From assembly GCA_023639215.1 (NCBI GenBank), contig CP097899.1:1246501-1310500 (forward strand): 64,000 bases of DNA, in the 5' to 3' direction. The position numbers were made by a program, and so were the translations under genes. A model generated the notes under the pieces. It was given only the letters and a program-made list of their open reading frames with translations, did not search any database and was not told where the DNA came from. The stretch comes from Candidatus Pristimantibacillus lignocellulolyticus. Its GTDB lineage: Bacteria > Bacillota > Bacilli > Paenibacillales > Paenibacillaceae. Below, piece by piece: positions 26,630-36,035 of the stretch (positions are counted from its first letter, which is position 1; each line of letters opens with the position of its first letter).

Positions 26630-28604
26630 CGCCTCCTTGAGCAATATCGCTGTCAGTCAATGTAGTACTCCATTCACTTTCATAACCAAAAATATCATAT
26701 GCCTTCACACATATTGTGCGTTGACCATATTTTCGAGGTACCGTGATCTTAAGTTTTGTTGCAACTCTATGATCAGTTTGCTTCTTGTGAGCATATTGCC
26801 GATGTTGTCTCCACTCATTACGAAATAATTGTCCATCATAGTCACTATCCACACTCCAATATTCAATTAATGCCAGTGGGTCCTGCTTAATAATGTTGTG
26901 TAGCTCAGGATAAGCAGCTATAGAATAATGAGCGGCGAGACTATGATAATGTTCTAGCTGTAGATGGATATGGAGCCATTGATCATCATATACTTCAATA
27001 ATCGGTGAGCATACCGTTAGTATAGCAACTGGTGAAAAGTTAATTTTCACTGTCTTCAAAGGTTTCTGAGCATGGATAAGATGAATTGAGAAGTAGCGAA
27101 GTTGTTCAGGGATAATATACAATTCTATTCCCTCATATTGTCCGGACTCTATTAGCTTGTGATCAAATGCCCATCTCAGAACAATGATTTTATTATATCG
27201 CTTTGCACACTTCATTTTTAACTGTTCGATACTAAGGCGATTATTGAGCTTATTGTTATAATCAACGAAGACAATGGTATTCGTATTAGACATACTCCCA
27301 GCAAAATACCCATCTAGAGGTTCAATGATCGGTTCTGCTCCAAAGCTTTGCAAAATATAAAATGCATGTTGCTTTGTCTCATCACTAATCACTTCTATTA
27401 CTTGTTCACGTTCTCGTTTACTCATAATTTGAAAGAGAAAAGGTTTGCTGCATGTTTGATGTAGTCGTTTCCGAGAGGTCATTATAGCCGACTTTCCAAG
27501 ATCAGATGAAATCCATCTGCGACCTAGTTTCTCAGCAACTGCCGCTGTCGTACCCGAACCAGAGAAAAAGTCAGCAACTAAACCATCACTTGGTGTTGAC
27601 GCTGCAATAATTCTCTCAAGAAGTTTCTCTGGCTTCTGTGTTTCAAAATGTAATCGTTCATTATTCCGACCATGCGATAGATTTGGAATGTCATTCCATA
27701 GTGAACCGATTGCCAATTGAAATTCATCTAAGTAATACTTCTTATATTGTTTTCCACTTGATGTTGTATAAATCAGATTATTACTTCTCATCTGCTCAAT
27801 GGATTGCAAAGAATAATCACCTAATGTAACGATTTTAAACTTACGTCCATCTTCTTCAGCATATCGAAATTCTTTCAGTTGAGTATAGGTAAGTTGATCT
27901 GCAGGACGAAATGGTTGTTGAAAGTACATCTTATCGCTTTTGGAATATACATAGATGCTCTCCAGTTCTCTTGACCATTGCTTTGAACCTTTTTTGGCTC
28001 CCTTTCCAACAGCATCCCTTTGCCAAACAAGCTCATTACGAAATTGATCTCTACCGAAAATTTCATCTAACAATATTTTCACATAATGACCAACGTGCCA
28101 GTCAATATGCACGTAGATTGAACCAGTTTCACTTAGCAGTTCTCTCATCAGCATTAATCGTGGGCAAATCATCCTTAAGTAACTCACGGTACCATCTCTC
28201 CATGAGTCAGAGTACGCGATCTGAGTCATAACTGTTGATTGTTCACTAGTCGAACTGGATATTGTATGCTGCGAGCGATAATCTACCCCACTATCGAATG
28301 GTGGATCAATATAGATAAGATCAATCTTCCCTCGTAATGAAGGCTGTCCAAGCGCAGAGTTATCAGTTAATAAAGCTTGCATAGCTAGTAAGTTGTCACC
28401 ATTTATTATTCGGTTTGTCCAATCTTTTGATAACATGGTCGCATCATTCATTCGCTTTTCTTTGTAAGGAGTATGCGTAGGTATAATATATTCGCTGTTA
28501 GTTAATTCAACGTCACTCCAATGGTCTAAATTATCAAGGATGCGACGCACTTCACATCGACTTTCCGATACGATACTAGGCAATGCTGCAATTAGATTTA
28601 ACAA
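26607..28604 (-). CDS. Site-specific DNA methyltransferase (N6-adenine/N4-cytosine, Mod-like), orphan
   Basis: Amino-methyltransferase of the beta class, about 665 residues. The catalytic motif IV is LIYIDPPFDSGVDYRSQ (DPPF) and motif I, the AdoMet site, comes later in VADFFSGSGTTAAVAEKLGRRWISSDLGKSA, with TQKPEKLLERII before it. This order is that of type III Mod and related enzymes. The segment between them (about residues 180-330) is the likely target-recognition region, and a C-terminal region of about 270 residues has no motif I recognise. No restriction subunit is nearby. TTG at 28604 with AAGGGG eight bases upstream is preferred over TTG at 28622. Confidence 0.88.
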   Translation of the reverse strand: MLNLIAALPSIVSESRCEVRRILDNLDHWSDVELTNSEYIIPTHTPYKEKRMNDATMLSKDWTNRIINGDNLLAMQALLTDNSALGQPSLRGKIDLIYIDPPFDSGVDYRSQHTISSSTSEQSTVMTQIAYSDSWRDGTVSYLRMICPRLMLMRELLSETGSIYVHIDWHVGHYVKILLDEIFGRDQFRNELVWQRDAVGKGAKKGSKQWSRELESIYVYSKSDKMYFQQPFRPADQLTYTQLKEFRYAEEDGRKFKIVTLGDYSLQSIEQMRSNNLIYTTSSGKQYKKYYLDEFQLAIGSLWNDIPNLSHGRNNERLHFETQKPEKLLERIIAASTPSDGLVADFFSGSGTTAAVAEKLGRRWISSDLGKSAIMTSRKRLHQTCSKPFLFQIMSKREREQVIEVISDETKQHAFYILQSFGAEPIIEPLDGYFAGSMSNTNTIVFVDYNNKLNNRLSIEQLKMKCAKRYNKIIVLRWAFDHKLIESGQYEGIELYIIPEQLRYFSIHLIHAQKPLKTVKINFSPVAILTVCSPIIEVYDDQWLHIHLQLEHYHSLAAHYSIAAYPELHNIIKQDPLALIEYWSVDSDYDGQLFRNEWRQHRQYAHKKQTDHRVATKLKITVPRKYGQRTICVKAYDIFGYESEWSTTLTDSDIAQGGDDHSKNI

Positions 28605-28867
28605 CTCACATTCCCCTTCCAACGATAATTTTCAATATTGCTTATGAAATATCATGTTGAAAATTGGATCCCCTCAATAATATGAAGCGATAAGGAAACC
28701 AGATTCTAGCTAATTCATTCCATATAAATATATCGCTGTTCGCCTTCAGTACAGACATAGATAATAGATTCATGATAATATGTGTTTAATCCATATGACA
28801 CTTTACTACATAATTTCAATGTATTTACAATAAATCTAATTTAAAATAGATAGCTGGAGGTATTTCG

Positions 28868-29827
28868 ATGAGTCGTACCGTAATTATTACTGGTGCTAAT
28901 TCAGGCATTGGTAAAGCTGCAACACAAAAATTCGCCTCAGAAGGTGACCATGTCATTATGGCTTGTAGAAGTATCCAGCGCAGTAGAAATATTCAACAAG
29001 AGTTGATCAGCAGTACAGGAAATAATAACATTACGTTAATGCAACTCGACATCTCTTCGTTCGCTTCTATTCAACAATTTGTCCAACAATTCATCGAGAA
29101 ATTTGAGAAACTTGATCTACTCATTCATAATGCTGCTTATTTGAAGCATGGTGAGCCTCGATATTTGTTAAGTGAAGATAATATTGAGCTGTCTTTTGCT
29201 ACAAATGTTGTTGGTCCGTATTTATTAACACAGCTTTTGTTACCTCAACTGGGCAAGGCCAAGCAACCTGCTATTCTACATGCATGTACAACAAATATTA
29301 AACATTTCTTTGATCCAAAAAGGCAGATTGAGTATGATAATCTACGCGGTGAATACGCCAATCAACGACCGTTCAATAGTTACAAATTATATGGAGATTC
29401 AAAAATGGCTTTATTTCTCTTAACAATTAAACTCTCAGATCAATTAAAAGGACAAAAAGTTAGAGTTAATGCGCTGCAAATTAATCGAGTTAAACTATCT
29501 CCCGAAACGATAGCCAATCTAAGCTCTCGCTATCGCATGCTCGCTAGGTTACAAAATCCTACCTCACAGCCAACAAGTAGTATGGCGAAGCTTTATTATG
29601 ATATATGTACTTCAGCTAACTATTCAGACATTACTGGATCACTTATTAACCATCGAGGAATCGTTATGAAAGCTGCAACAAGTGAGAAACCTCATCCTTT
29701 TCAACTTGTGCGATATCTTACTAGCGATCAATACTATCCCGCCTATGCGACCAATCATACATATTTGAATCAAGTCTGGGTGTTTTGCGAGCAAGCAACG
29801 GATAATATATTATCTAGACAGATATAA
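28868..29827 (+). CDS. Short-chain dehydrogenase/reductase (SDR)
   Basis: NAD(P)-dependent oxidoreductase of 319 residues. The cofactor motif is VIITGANSGIGKAATQKFA at the N-terminus, with MACRSIQRSR following strand 2 (basic residues that often favour NADPH), LIHNAAYLKHGE for the NNAG-like motif, and the catalytic tyrosine and lysine in SYKLYGDSKMALFLL. The pattern resembles retinol-dehydrogenase/WW-domain-oxidoreductase-like SDRs. It has a GGAGG site upstream of the ATG and appears monocistronic, sharing a bidirectional terminator with the convergent GH9 gene. Substrate unknown. Confidence 0.9.
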   Translation: MSRTVIITGANSGIGKAATQKFASEGDHVIMACRSIQRSRNIQQELISSTGNNNITLMQLDISSFASIQQFVQQFIEKFEKLDLLIHNAAYLKHGEPRYLLSEDNIELSFATNVVGPYLLTQLLLPQLGKAKQPAILHACTTNIKHFFDPKRQIEYDNLRGEYANQRPFNSYKLYGDSKMALFLLTIKLSDQLKGQKVRVNALQINRVKLSPETIANLSSRYRMLARLQNPTSQPTSSMAKLYYDICTSANYSDITGSLINHRGIVMKAATSEKPHPFQLVRYLTSDQYYPAYATNHTYLNQVWVFCEQATDNILSRQI

Positions 29828-29842
29828 TTGCTCAATTACAAT

Positions 29843-29908
29843 AAACAGCCTACCAAAAGCATTGATGATGGTATATCATCTCTTTTGGCAGGCTGTTTGT
29901 TATGTCAT
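29843..29908. terminator. Bidirectional terminator between SDR and GH9 genes
   Basis: AAACAGCCT-a-CCAAAAG pairs with CTTTTGG-c-AGGCTGTTT, with an inner GATGAT/ATCATC hairpin. It lies between convergent genes. Confidence 0.85.
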
Positions 29909-29921
29909 GTAAGTCGAGATA

Positions 29922-31544
29922 TTATATAAAATGAGATAGTACAAATACAGCTGGTGAATTCCAATAAATAGTGATTTCATTGGTCGCATAACTCTCTATA
30001 TGATCGATAAATGCTGCCGCTGGTGCTGCTCCCTGAAGCTCCGCTATGGCAATTTCATCTTGTAAATTTTTGTTCGGACCCCCAGATAGCATACCAGGAA
30101 CAGGATCAACAATACCATCTCCAATTGATGGACGATGATGTGGATTCATTATCGGCTTAGAACCAAATCCTGTGACATAGCTGGTACCCATCACATTGGT
30201 GCCAAGTATATAATGCACGTGCTGTGCAACAACAGCTTCATACTGCGAGGTAGAACATAATTTATCCGCAATTAGTAAAAGCATCGCATTGTTCATAACA
30301 TTCATATTGCTCCCCCACACATAGTGCTCAGGTAACATTGAAATTCCGTATCCATCCTGTTTACTAATCTCCACTAATTGTGTTACTCTTTGTTGTAATC
30401 CATTGCGAAGTAGCGCAACAACAGCTTTATCTTGATCATGCTCCGTAAGCAAGTAGCAGATCGTACCGTATCCTCCCATATCAGTCCAACCAAGTTGATA
30501 GTGATCGAAATCTTGTTCTCTTACCAAGTCTAGAAAAACTTCATGGTATTTCGCCTCTCCAGTTGTACGATATAATTCAGCTGCCGCCCAATAACGTTCA
30601 TCATGATCTACTGGATCCCCATATTCACCAGTTTCAACATCAGTTGGATTATGAAAATCAGGATAACTCGGATGCTCTTCAAGCCATTTCCAAGCAAATT
30701 TCGCTTGTTGTAAGCAATGTACAGCATAATTTTCATCTATAGATTGATAGATGCGAGCCGCTAATGCTAATGTTGCTGCGAAACTAGCAGTAGCTGTCGC
30801 TGATATAGGTGAAGCATATAGTGGAGCAAGATCAGCTTCTGGCATCGTATCGTTTGGTGGAAACTTTAATGTTGTTAATTTGTGATATACACCGCCACTT
30901 GCTTGATCTTGCATTCGTAACATCCAATCAAGTTCTACTTTACACTCATGTAGCACGTCATCCATACGATCATTACTTTCTGGTAATGGAATTGGTGTCA
31001 CAAATGCTTGTGGATACCACTCATAGGCTAGTAGTAAATCAGCGACTGCTTTTCCTGCTGCAACAATGTATTTACCATAATCTCCAGCATCGTGCCAACC
31101 ACCACATCCATCAAATTGTTGATCTGGGGCGCTATGCACATGGACTAGAGATGTATGACATGGACCATGTTTCCATACTCCGGCATACTGCTCATCTAAT
31201 TCAACGCCACAGCGTAAATAGTAAAATGCTTTAAGTAAAGCGCGTTGTACATCACAATACACATCGTCTCCAATAATAAATGGGTAGGATTTCACTTCAG
31301 GCTCAAATGCTATATAGTAGGTTCCCGGTGTTCTGCACGATGAGAAATCTGCTGTACTAACTACTGTCCCTGATGCTTGGTCATACTTAGCTTCTGTTGT
31401 GGTACCTTGGAATACTTTCTCATTGCTATAAAAATCTACTACGTAGAAATCACCTTCAAGCTCTGTAAGTATCGCTTTTTTACTATCTGCTTCTCGATAA
31501 CCTAATTGATTAATTGCAATAATGGAATGTAATGATGAAGTCAT
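29922..31544 (-). CDS. Glycoside hydrolase family 9 protein without signal peptide
   Basis: GH9 enzyme of 540 residues. It begins with the CelD-N immunoglobulin-like domain (IAINQLGYREADSKKAIL, about residues 8-95). The catalytic domain has GGWHDAGDYGKYIVAAGK (the two aspartates of the inverting mechanism), MNPHHRPSIGDGI and the C-terminal acid motif NEITIYWNSPAVFVL. No hydrophobic signal sequence precedes the Ig-like domain, so it is predicted to be cytosolic and to act on imported oligosaccharides such as cellodextrins or related beta-glucosides, not on polymeric cellulose. AGGGGGA lies upstream of the ATG. It is a single gene with no sugar transporter next to it. Confidence 0.9.
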   Translation of the reverse strand: MTSSLHSIIAINQLGYREADSKKAILTELEGDFYVVDFYSNEKVFQGTTTEAKYDQASGTVVSTADFSSCRTPGTYYIAFEPEVKSYPFIIGDDVYCDVQRALLKAFYYLRCGVELDEQYAGVWKHGPCHTSLVHVHSAPDQQFDGCGGWHDAGDYGKYIVAAGKAVADLLLAYEWYPQAFVTPIPLPESNDRMDDVLHECKVELDWMLRMQDQASGGVYHKLTTLKFPPNDTMPEADLAPLYASPISATATASFAATLALAARIYQSIDENYAVHCLQQAKFAWKWLEEHPSYPDFHNPTDVETGEYGDPVDHDERYWAAAELYRTTGEAKYHEVFLDLVREQDFDHYQLGWTDMGGYGTICYLLTEHDQDKAVVALLRNGLQQRVTQLVEISKQDGYGISMLPEHYVWGSNMNVMNNAMLLLIADKLCSTSQYEAVVAQHVHYILGTNVMGTSYVTGFGSKPIMNPHHRPSIGDGIVDPVPGMLSGGPNKNLQDEIAIAELQGAAPAAAFIDHIESYATNEITIYWNSPAVFVLSHFI

Positions 31545-31787
31545 ATCAGATCCCCCTAAAATGTTTTATTACTTACTTGACTTAAATAAATCCTTTAGCC
31601 AGCATATTCAAATTTGAGAGGTACATCATCTGTCACGTTTATTATAATTTCATACCGTGAACACGTTTTCAATAACACTTATATTCATGCCTATCTATAA
31701 CAATTTACATGCTCTTTATTCTTCTTGATGATATATTTTCATTGTAGCACAAGCAGTATTTCTTGTAATCATTTCCATATAAAACAA
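31545..31787. other. Intergenic stretch upstream of the GH9 gene
   Basis: AT-rich, no open frame with a ribosome site. It presumably contains the GH9 promoter; I could not assign the elements. Confidence 0.4.
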
Positions 31788-31825
31788 AAGAAAGAGCTAC
31801 CCACTTAGCGGATTACTCTTTCCTC
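31788..31825 (-). terminator. Terminator after ABC-2-like membrane gene
   Basis: On the minus strand GAAAGAGTA ... TAGCTCTTTC followed by TTTTG, about 45 bases after the stop. Confidence 0.7.
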
Positions 31826-31869
31826 GTATATCGTATTCGCATTATATTAAATTAGTCATCATAGGACTA

Positions 31870-33048
31870 TTACTTAACACTAATTTGTTTTTCATTATTG
31901 TTACGTTCCCCTGCAACACTGGAAGTTATCAATAATACCATTGATAAAATCGCGATGGTTAAGATCGTTATTGCTGTATTTGTATTAAACTGTAATCCGC
32001 CAAAGTATAAGACTTCTCGAATACTCGATGTTGCAATTCTAAGTGGAGTCCAATTATATAAATAGGTTACCGTCACATCCGATAAAAACTGCGGTGCGAG
32101 ATTCATCACTGGCATTGAGAAGAACATTAGTAATACGAGTAAACCCATGGCAGGTAATCCAATCCAGTTTAACAAAGCGGACTGCATATAGAAGAAGCTG
32201 TAGGATACAACCGTTAACCATACCCATGTTTCAAAGGATGATGTAAGTTCCATTCCGTACCATGATGAAGCCATCCATACCATCAACGCCGAAGTTATTA
32301 TTGGTAAAATTAATCCGATAGTTGCTTGTTCTACTCTATTCTTCAATGGATGAATAGCGGTTGCGTTAAATTTACGCAATATGAAAAACAGTGCTGCTGC
32401 AGTTATTAAGTTACTGATCCACAACATTTGCGTGAGTAATCCCGGTGCATTACCCATCGCTTGACGCTCACCAATAGGATGAACAATTTGTTCTTCCAAC
32501 TGAATTGGTGAGATCAACTCTGCTGCAATAGTGGCAGGAATCGCCCCACCAGTTTGTGCACTTACTTGAGTTAGTAATTGTTGTGATAGTTGCTCATTCA
32601 TGACACCCAATACATTGTGCATTACTTGCTTAATAACGCTTGTTGCTTGTGAATTCATTCCTTCATTGTAAATTGCTTTCATTATAGCTTGCTCTGGAGT
32701 AGGCGTTGCTAAAGATAACAGATTAGCACTTAACTCCTTCGGCAATATGATTGCTCCATATACTTCTTGATTATCGAATTGAAGTTGGAGTTCTTCTTCG
32801 GAAGTCGCTTGCTGCCACTCGAAAGGTAGCTCAGCATTAGCCTGCCATTGCTGTGCAAGCGTAGCTCCAACATTATAGACACTTCCATCTGGCATTAATA
32901 CTCCTTCATCAAGTACAATTAGCGCAACCGGAAGCTCTTTTGGCTTAGCATCTGCGATGGAACCAAACATCGCTACTCCAAATATTATCGTCACAACTAG
33001 AACAGCTACAATTACGATTGCATAACCTTTATACTTACTTATCTTCAT
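31870..33048 (-). CDS. ABC-2/YhgE-like membrane protein (probable exporter component)
   Basis: Membrane protein of 392 residues. One N-terminal helix (AIVIVAVLVVTIIFGVAMFG), a large extracytoplasmic region (about residues 35-205, with EVYGAIILPKELSANLLSL typical of ABC-2 and YhgE/Pip families), then about five helices in the C-terminal half. Such proteins are usually exporter permeases or phage-infection/type VII-linked YhgE proteins. No ATPase gene is adjacent. The divergent TetR gene, with palindromes between them, makes it a likely TetR-controlled resistance or export gene. Start supported by AAGGAG upstream of ATG. Confidence 0.78.
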   Translation of the reverse strand: MKISKYKGYAIVIVAVLVVTIIFGVAMFGSIADAKPKELPVALIVLDEGVLMPDGSVYNVGATLAQQWQANAELPFEWQQATSEEELQLQFDNQEVYGAIILPKELSANLLSLATPTPEQAIMKAIYNEGMNSQATSVIKQVMHNVLGVMNEQLSQQLLTQVSAQTGGAIPATIAAELISPIQLEEQIVHPIGERQAMGNAPGLLTQMLWISNLITAAALFFILRKFNATAIHPLKNRVEQATIGLILPIITSALMVWMASSWYGMELTSSFETWVWLTVVSYSFFYMQSALLNWIGLPAMGLLVLLMFFSMPVMNLAPQFLSDVTVTYLYNWTPLRIATSSIREVLYFGGLQFNTNTAITILTIAILSMVLLITSSVAGERNNNEKQISVK

Positions 33049-33149
33049 ACTGACTCACTCCTTATTTTAATCAACATAGCGTTGAATAATGATTATGTTG
33101 TCTATTATAATAAGAGGTAGTAGCAATCACAATAATCAATGTTTAGCTA

Positions 33150-33187
33150 ACTGTTAACTAATCAACAGTGAACAGTTTTTCTGTTCA
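33150..33187. promoter_or_regulatory. Overlapping inverted repeats, probable TetR operator
   Basis: ACTGTT-8 bp-AACAGT (33150-33169) and TGAACAG-5 bp-CTGTTCA (33169-33187) share AACAG half-sites in the divergent gap between the membrane protein and TetR genes. They are likely binding sites of that TetR; this is inferred from position. Confidence 0.55.
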
Positions 33188-33212
33188 TTAAGATAGTATA
33201 AGGAGTGATCAA

Positions 33213-33836
33213 ATGACGATTAGATATGATCGAAGACAAGTGAAAACGAAGCAACAGCTGTTGCAAGCATTACTTACTTGTATAGAGCAGAAAGGTTTGG
33301 ATCATGTAACTGTAACAGACATTGCGAATGTAGCAGATTTAAATCGTGGTACATTTTATCTGCACTATCAAGATGTTCGTCATATGGTGCAACAGATTAT
33401 GAATGAAAAGATTGATATATTGACTGAACTTATTAAGCAAGTTGATCCTTATGAGCATGGTCAATATGCTGATCAAAACATTCCATACCCCAGAATCGTT
33501 GCCATACTAGAAGAATTAAGTGCGGATCGCCAATTTTATACGACTATATTAGGATCTAAAGGTGATCCTTCGTATGTATTACATCTTAAAAAAATATTAA
33601 CTGGCGCTTTATATAATAAATTTGAATTACACATTCCTGGTACTTCTTCAGCTCCTGTACCTACACATTATTTACTTGCCTATATGACATCTGCCGCTGT
33701 AGGTATGATTATGTATTGGTTAGAGAATAATCTTCCCGAAACCCCAAATGAAATTGGCGCGATGATTATGAATATTGCAAATCATGGTCTAATTGTGTCT
33801 TCAGGGATTCGCGAAAAACCACAAAGTCACAAATAG
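33213..33836 (+). CDS. TetR/AcrR-family regulator
   Basis: Regulator of 207 residues. The DNA-binding domain is at the N-terminus (RRQVKTKQQLLQALLTCIEQKG, VTVTDIANVADLNRGTFYLHYQDV). The C-terminal half has the look of the TetR-C3-type ligand domain common in Bacilli. A GGAGTG site precedes the ATG. It is divergent from the ABC-2-like membrane gene and separated from it by two overlapping palindromes, so it likely represses that gene and itself. The ligand is unknown. Confidence 0.9.
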   Translation: MTIRYDRRQVKTKQQLLQALLTCIEQKGLDHVTVTDIANVADLNRGTFYLHYQDVRHMVQQIMNEKIDILTELIKQVDPYEHGQYADQNIPYPRIVAILEELSADRQFYTTILGSKGDPSYVLHLKKILTGALYNKFELHIPGTSSAPVPTHYLLAYMTSAAVGMIMYWLENNLPETPNEIGAMIMNIANHGLIVSSGIREKPQSHK

Positions 33837-34001
33837 CAAAACATTCTCTACTTTCTATATTGCGGTATACTAAGAAAGTAAATAAAAGATGATTATGCCA
33901 TTGAGCATTCACTAAAAAGTATGTAACAATAGGTAGTGTACGAGTTGTTATCTCGATATTATGGCAACTCGGTAAAAGCAATTCTATGGATATCTATTTG
34001 A

Positions 34002-34066
34002 TTATGCTTCCGATGCTACTTTTTCGTTAGCGGGTAAGTTTGTTAATGTGTGTACAAAAAAGTTTT
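34002..34066 (+). repeat. Dispersed 5'-UTR hairpin repeat, locus D (single diverged copy)
   Basis: TTATGCTTCCGATGCTACTT ... TGTACAAAAAAGTTTTAG, ending at the AGGAGG ribosome site (34067-34072) of the aldo/keto reductase. Arms ACTTTTTCGT and ACAAAAAAGT pair with one mismatch. The loop differs from the other loci. Confidence 0.82.
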
Positions 34067-34081
34067 AGGAGGAATGTAACG

Positions 34082-34999
34082 ATGAGAACAATTAAACTTG
34101 GAACATCTGCATTAGAAGTACCTGTAATTGCTGTAGGTTGTATGCGAATCAATTCTCTTGATAAAACTCAAGCTGAACGTTTCGTACAAGGGTCATTAGA
34201 TTTAGGTGCTAATTTCTTTGATCATGCCGATATTTATGGCGGAGGTCAATGCGAAGAAATCTTTGCAGATGCAATACATATGAGCGACGATGTACGCGAG
34301 AAGATCATCTTGCAATCTAAATGTGGTATTCGTAAAGGAATGTTCGACTTCTCGAAAGAACATATTTTAGAATCTGTTGATCAAATATTACAACGTCTTA
34401 GAACAGATTACTTAGATATACTACTATTGCATCGTCCAGATACATTAGTAGAACCAGATGAAGTTGCTGAAGCTTTTGATAAACTTGAGAGTAGTGGAAA
34501 AGTTCGTCACTTCGGCGTGTCTAATCAAACTCCTATGCAAATTCAACTTTTGAAAAAATCTGTGAAACAACCGCTTGTCGCAAATCAACTGCAACTTAGC
34601 ATTACGAATGCAACTATGATTGCAAATGGCTTCAATGTAAATATGGGAAACAGTGCAGCAGTTGATCGTGATGGTGGAATTCTAGACTTCTGTCGTTTGA
34701 ATGATATTACCATCCAACCTTGGTCACCATTCCAATACGGATTCTTTGAAGGTGTTTTCCTTGGCAATGAGAAGTTCCCAGAATTGAACCTAAAAATAGA
34801 TGAGATTGCTGCAAAATACAATGTAAGCAATACTACAATTGCTATTGCTTGGTTGCTTCGTCATCCGGCTAATATGCAACCAGTAACTGGTACAATGAAT
34901 CTTGAGCGTCTTGCGGATTGCGCTAAAGCAAGCGACATTAAGCTAACTCGCGAGGAATGGTATGCGATCTTCCTAGCAGCAGGAAATATTTTGCCTTAG
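34082..34999 (+). CDS. Aldo/keto reductase (YdhF-like)
   Basis: NADPH-dependent aldo/keto reductase of 305 residues. TIM-barrel marks are GANFFDHADIYGGGQCEEIF (catalytic aspartate and tyrosine), LQSKCGIRKG (catalytic lysine), YLDILLLHRPDTL (catalytic histidine) and HFGVSNQTPMQIQLL. The C-terminus has IAIAWLLRHPANMQPVTGT for cofactor binding. It resembles B. subtilis/E. coli YdhF-type oxidoreductases. The ATG at 34082 has AGGAGG nine bases upstream; a longer frame from 34040 lies in the repeat. It is monocistronic with a terminator after it. Substrate unknown. Confidence 0.93.
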   Translation: MRTIKLGTSALEVPVIAVGCMRINSLDKTQAERFVQGSLDLGANFFDHADIYGGGQCEEIFADAIHMSDDVREKIILQSKCGIRKGMFDFSKEHILESVDQILQRLRTDYLDILLLHRPDTLVEPDEVAEAFDKLESSGKVRHFGVSNQTPMQIQLLKKSVKQPLVANQLQLSITNATMIANGFNVNMGNSAAVDRDGGILDFCRLNDITIQPWSPFQYGFFEGVFLGNEKFPELNLKIDEIAAKYNVSNTTIAIAWLLRHPANMQPVTGTMNLERLADCAKASDIKLTREEWYAIFLAAGNILP

Positions 35000-35035
35000 T
35001 TATGTAGTAGACGAAATAAAAACGATTATACAAAG

Positions 35036-35090
35036 ATAAGCGACATTCTCGGACACATTAATTAAATGTCCTGGAATGCCGCTTCTTTAA
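35036..35090 (+). terminator. Terminator after aldo/keto reductase
   Basis: AAGCG-a-CATTC-tc-GGACA pairs with TGTCC-tg-GAATG-c-CGCTT, followed by a T-rich tract. Confidence 0.85.
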
Positions 35091-35239
35091 TTTTTTTGAA
35101 TTAGCTCCTTTCTCATAAAAATTCCGACAATAGTTGACATTTTTCGAGGTCGATATACAATTAAATTAGAATCTTAATAAAATACAATATTATACACGGA
35201 ACAACCTTAAACTCATGAATTTCAATAGGAGATGATATT

Positions 35240-35989
35240 TTGGCCAGTGAAATAGAAAAAAAGGGTAAGAATTGGTTTAAGAGTGTCCTATCAAATCAAC
35301 ACCCAGTGGAGAAGAATCCTATAGACAAACAAGAACTTGTCACTGAATTTCTTTTCGAAGATTCTTCTAAAACAATGGAAGAGTCTGAGCAAATAAATGC
35401 AGATATAAATAAACATTTTTTCACTAAAGATAACCAAGATAAAATAGTATTGGATGTCATGGTTTCAATAGAAAACATGCTAAAGGAACGACAATTGCTT
35501 TCTTTTAAGAACAGAGGACTTGAGGAACAGTTAATTGCTACAAATGAAACAATTACTCGGTTTAAACACGATCAAATAAAAAAAGATCAACTTCTCCAAG
35601 AAAAGCATAAAGAAATCCGTGATTTAGAAAATAACCTAACCAATAAACAAATGAGTTATGATCAGCTCCTCGAAGATTATAAGGAATACCAGCTTACATC
35701 AAACATGGAATATGAAAAAATTTCAAATCAACTTGAAATAGAAATATCTAAATACAATAAGCATTCCGAGGAATCCTCAAAAAATCAATATCAGAGCATG
35801 TTAAAAGTTAATGAGCTTGAAGATACAATTAGAAGCTTAGAAATCGAAAATCAAAAATATTCCGAACAGTATCAAAAAATTGCTAATGAAAAAGCAGATT
35901 TAATGAATACCATCAATGATTTTACCGAGAGAATGTCATTCTCTTTCTCAGCGAAGACTTCCACCTCTAACCCATCACAATCAGAGTAA
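35240..35989 (+). CDS. Coiled-coil protein of unknown function
   Basis: Protein of 249 residues starting at TTG (AGGAG nine bases upstream). No signal or membrane segment. The first 80 residues are mixed polar; from about residue 85 to 230 the sequence is a long coiled coil rich in E, Q, K, L and N (NRGLEEQLIATNETITRFKH, ELEDTIRSLEIENQKYSEQY). It is followed 46 bases later by a membrane-anchored polysaccharide deacetylase on the same strand, so the two likely form an operon. I do not recognise a family. One idea is a cytoskeletal-type scaffold that positions the membrane partner, which itself has a cytosolic N-terminal domain. Confidence 0.7.
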   Translation: MASEIEKKGKNWFKSVLSNQHPVEKNPIDKQELVTEFLFEDSSKTMEESEQINADINKHFFTKDNQDKIVLDVMVSIENMLKERQLLSFKNRGLEEQLIATNETITRFKHDQIKKDQLLQEKHKEIRDLENNLTNKQMSYDQLLEDYKEYQLTSNMEYEKISNQLEIEISKYNKHSEESSKNQYQSMLKVNELEDTIRSLEIENQKYSEQYQKIANEKADLMNTINDFTERMSFSFSAKTSTSNPSQSE

Positions 35990-36035
35990 ACGTTTTGTGA
36001 AATAATCGCATCTGCTACTAGAGAAAGGGACAACA

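Noticed and set aside
33849..33880. TACTTTCT ... AGAAAGTA hairpin as terminator of the second TetR gene
   Set aside because: Short stem, long loop and no T-run; too weak to list as a terminator.
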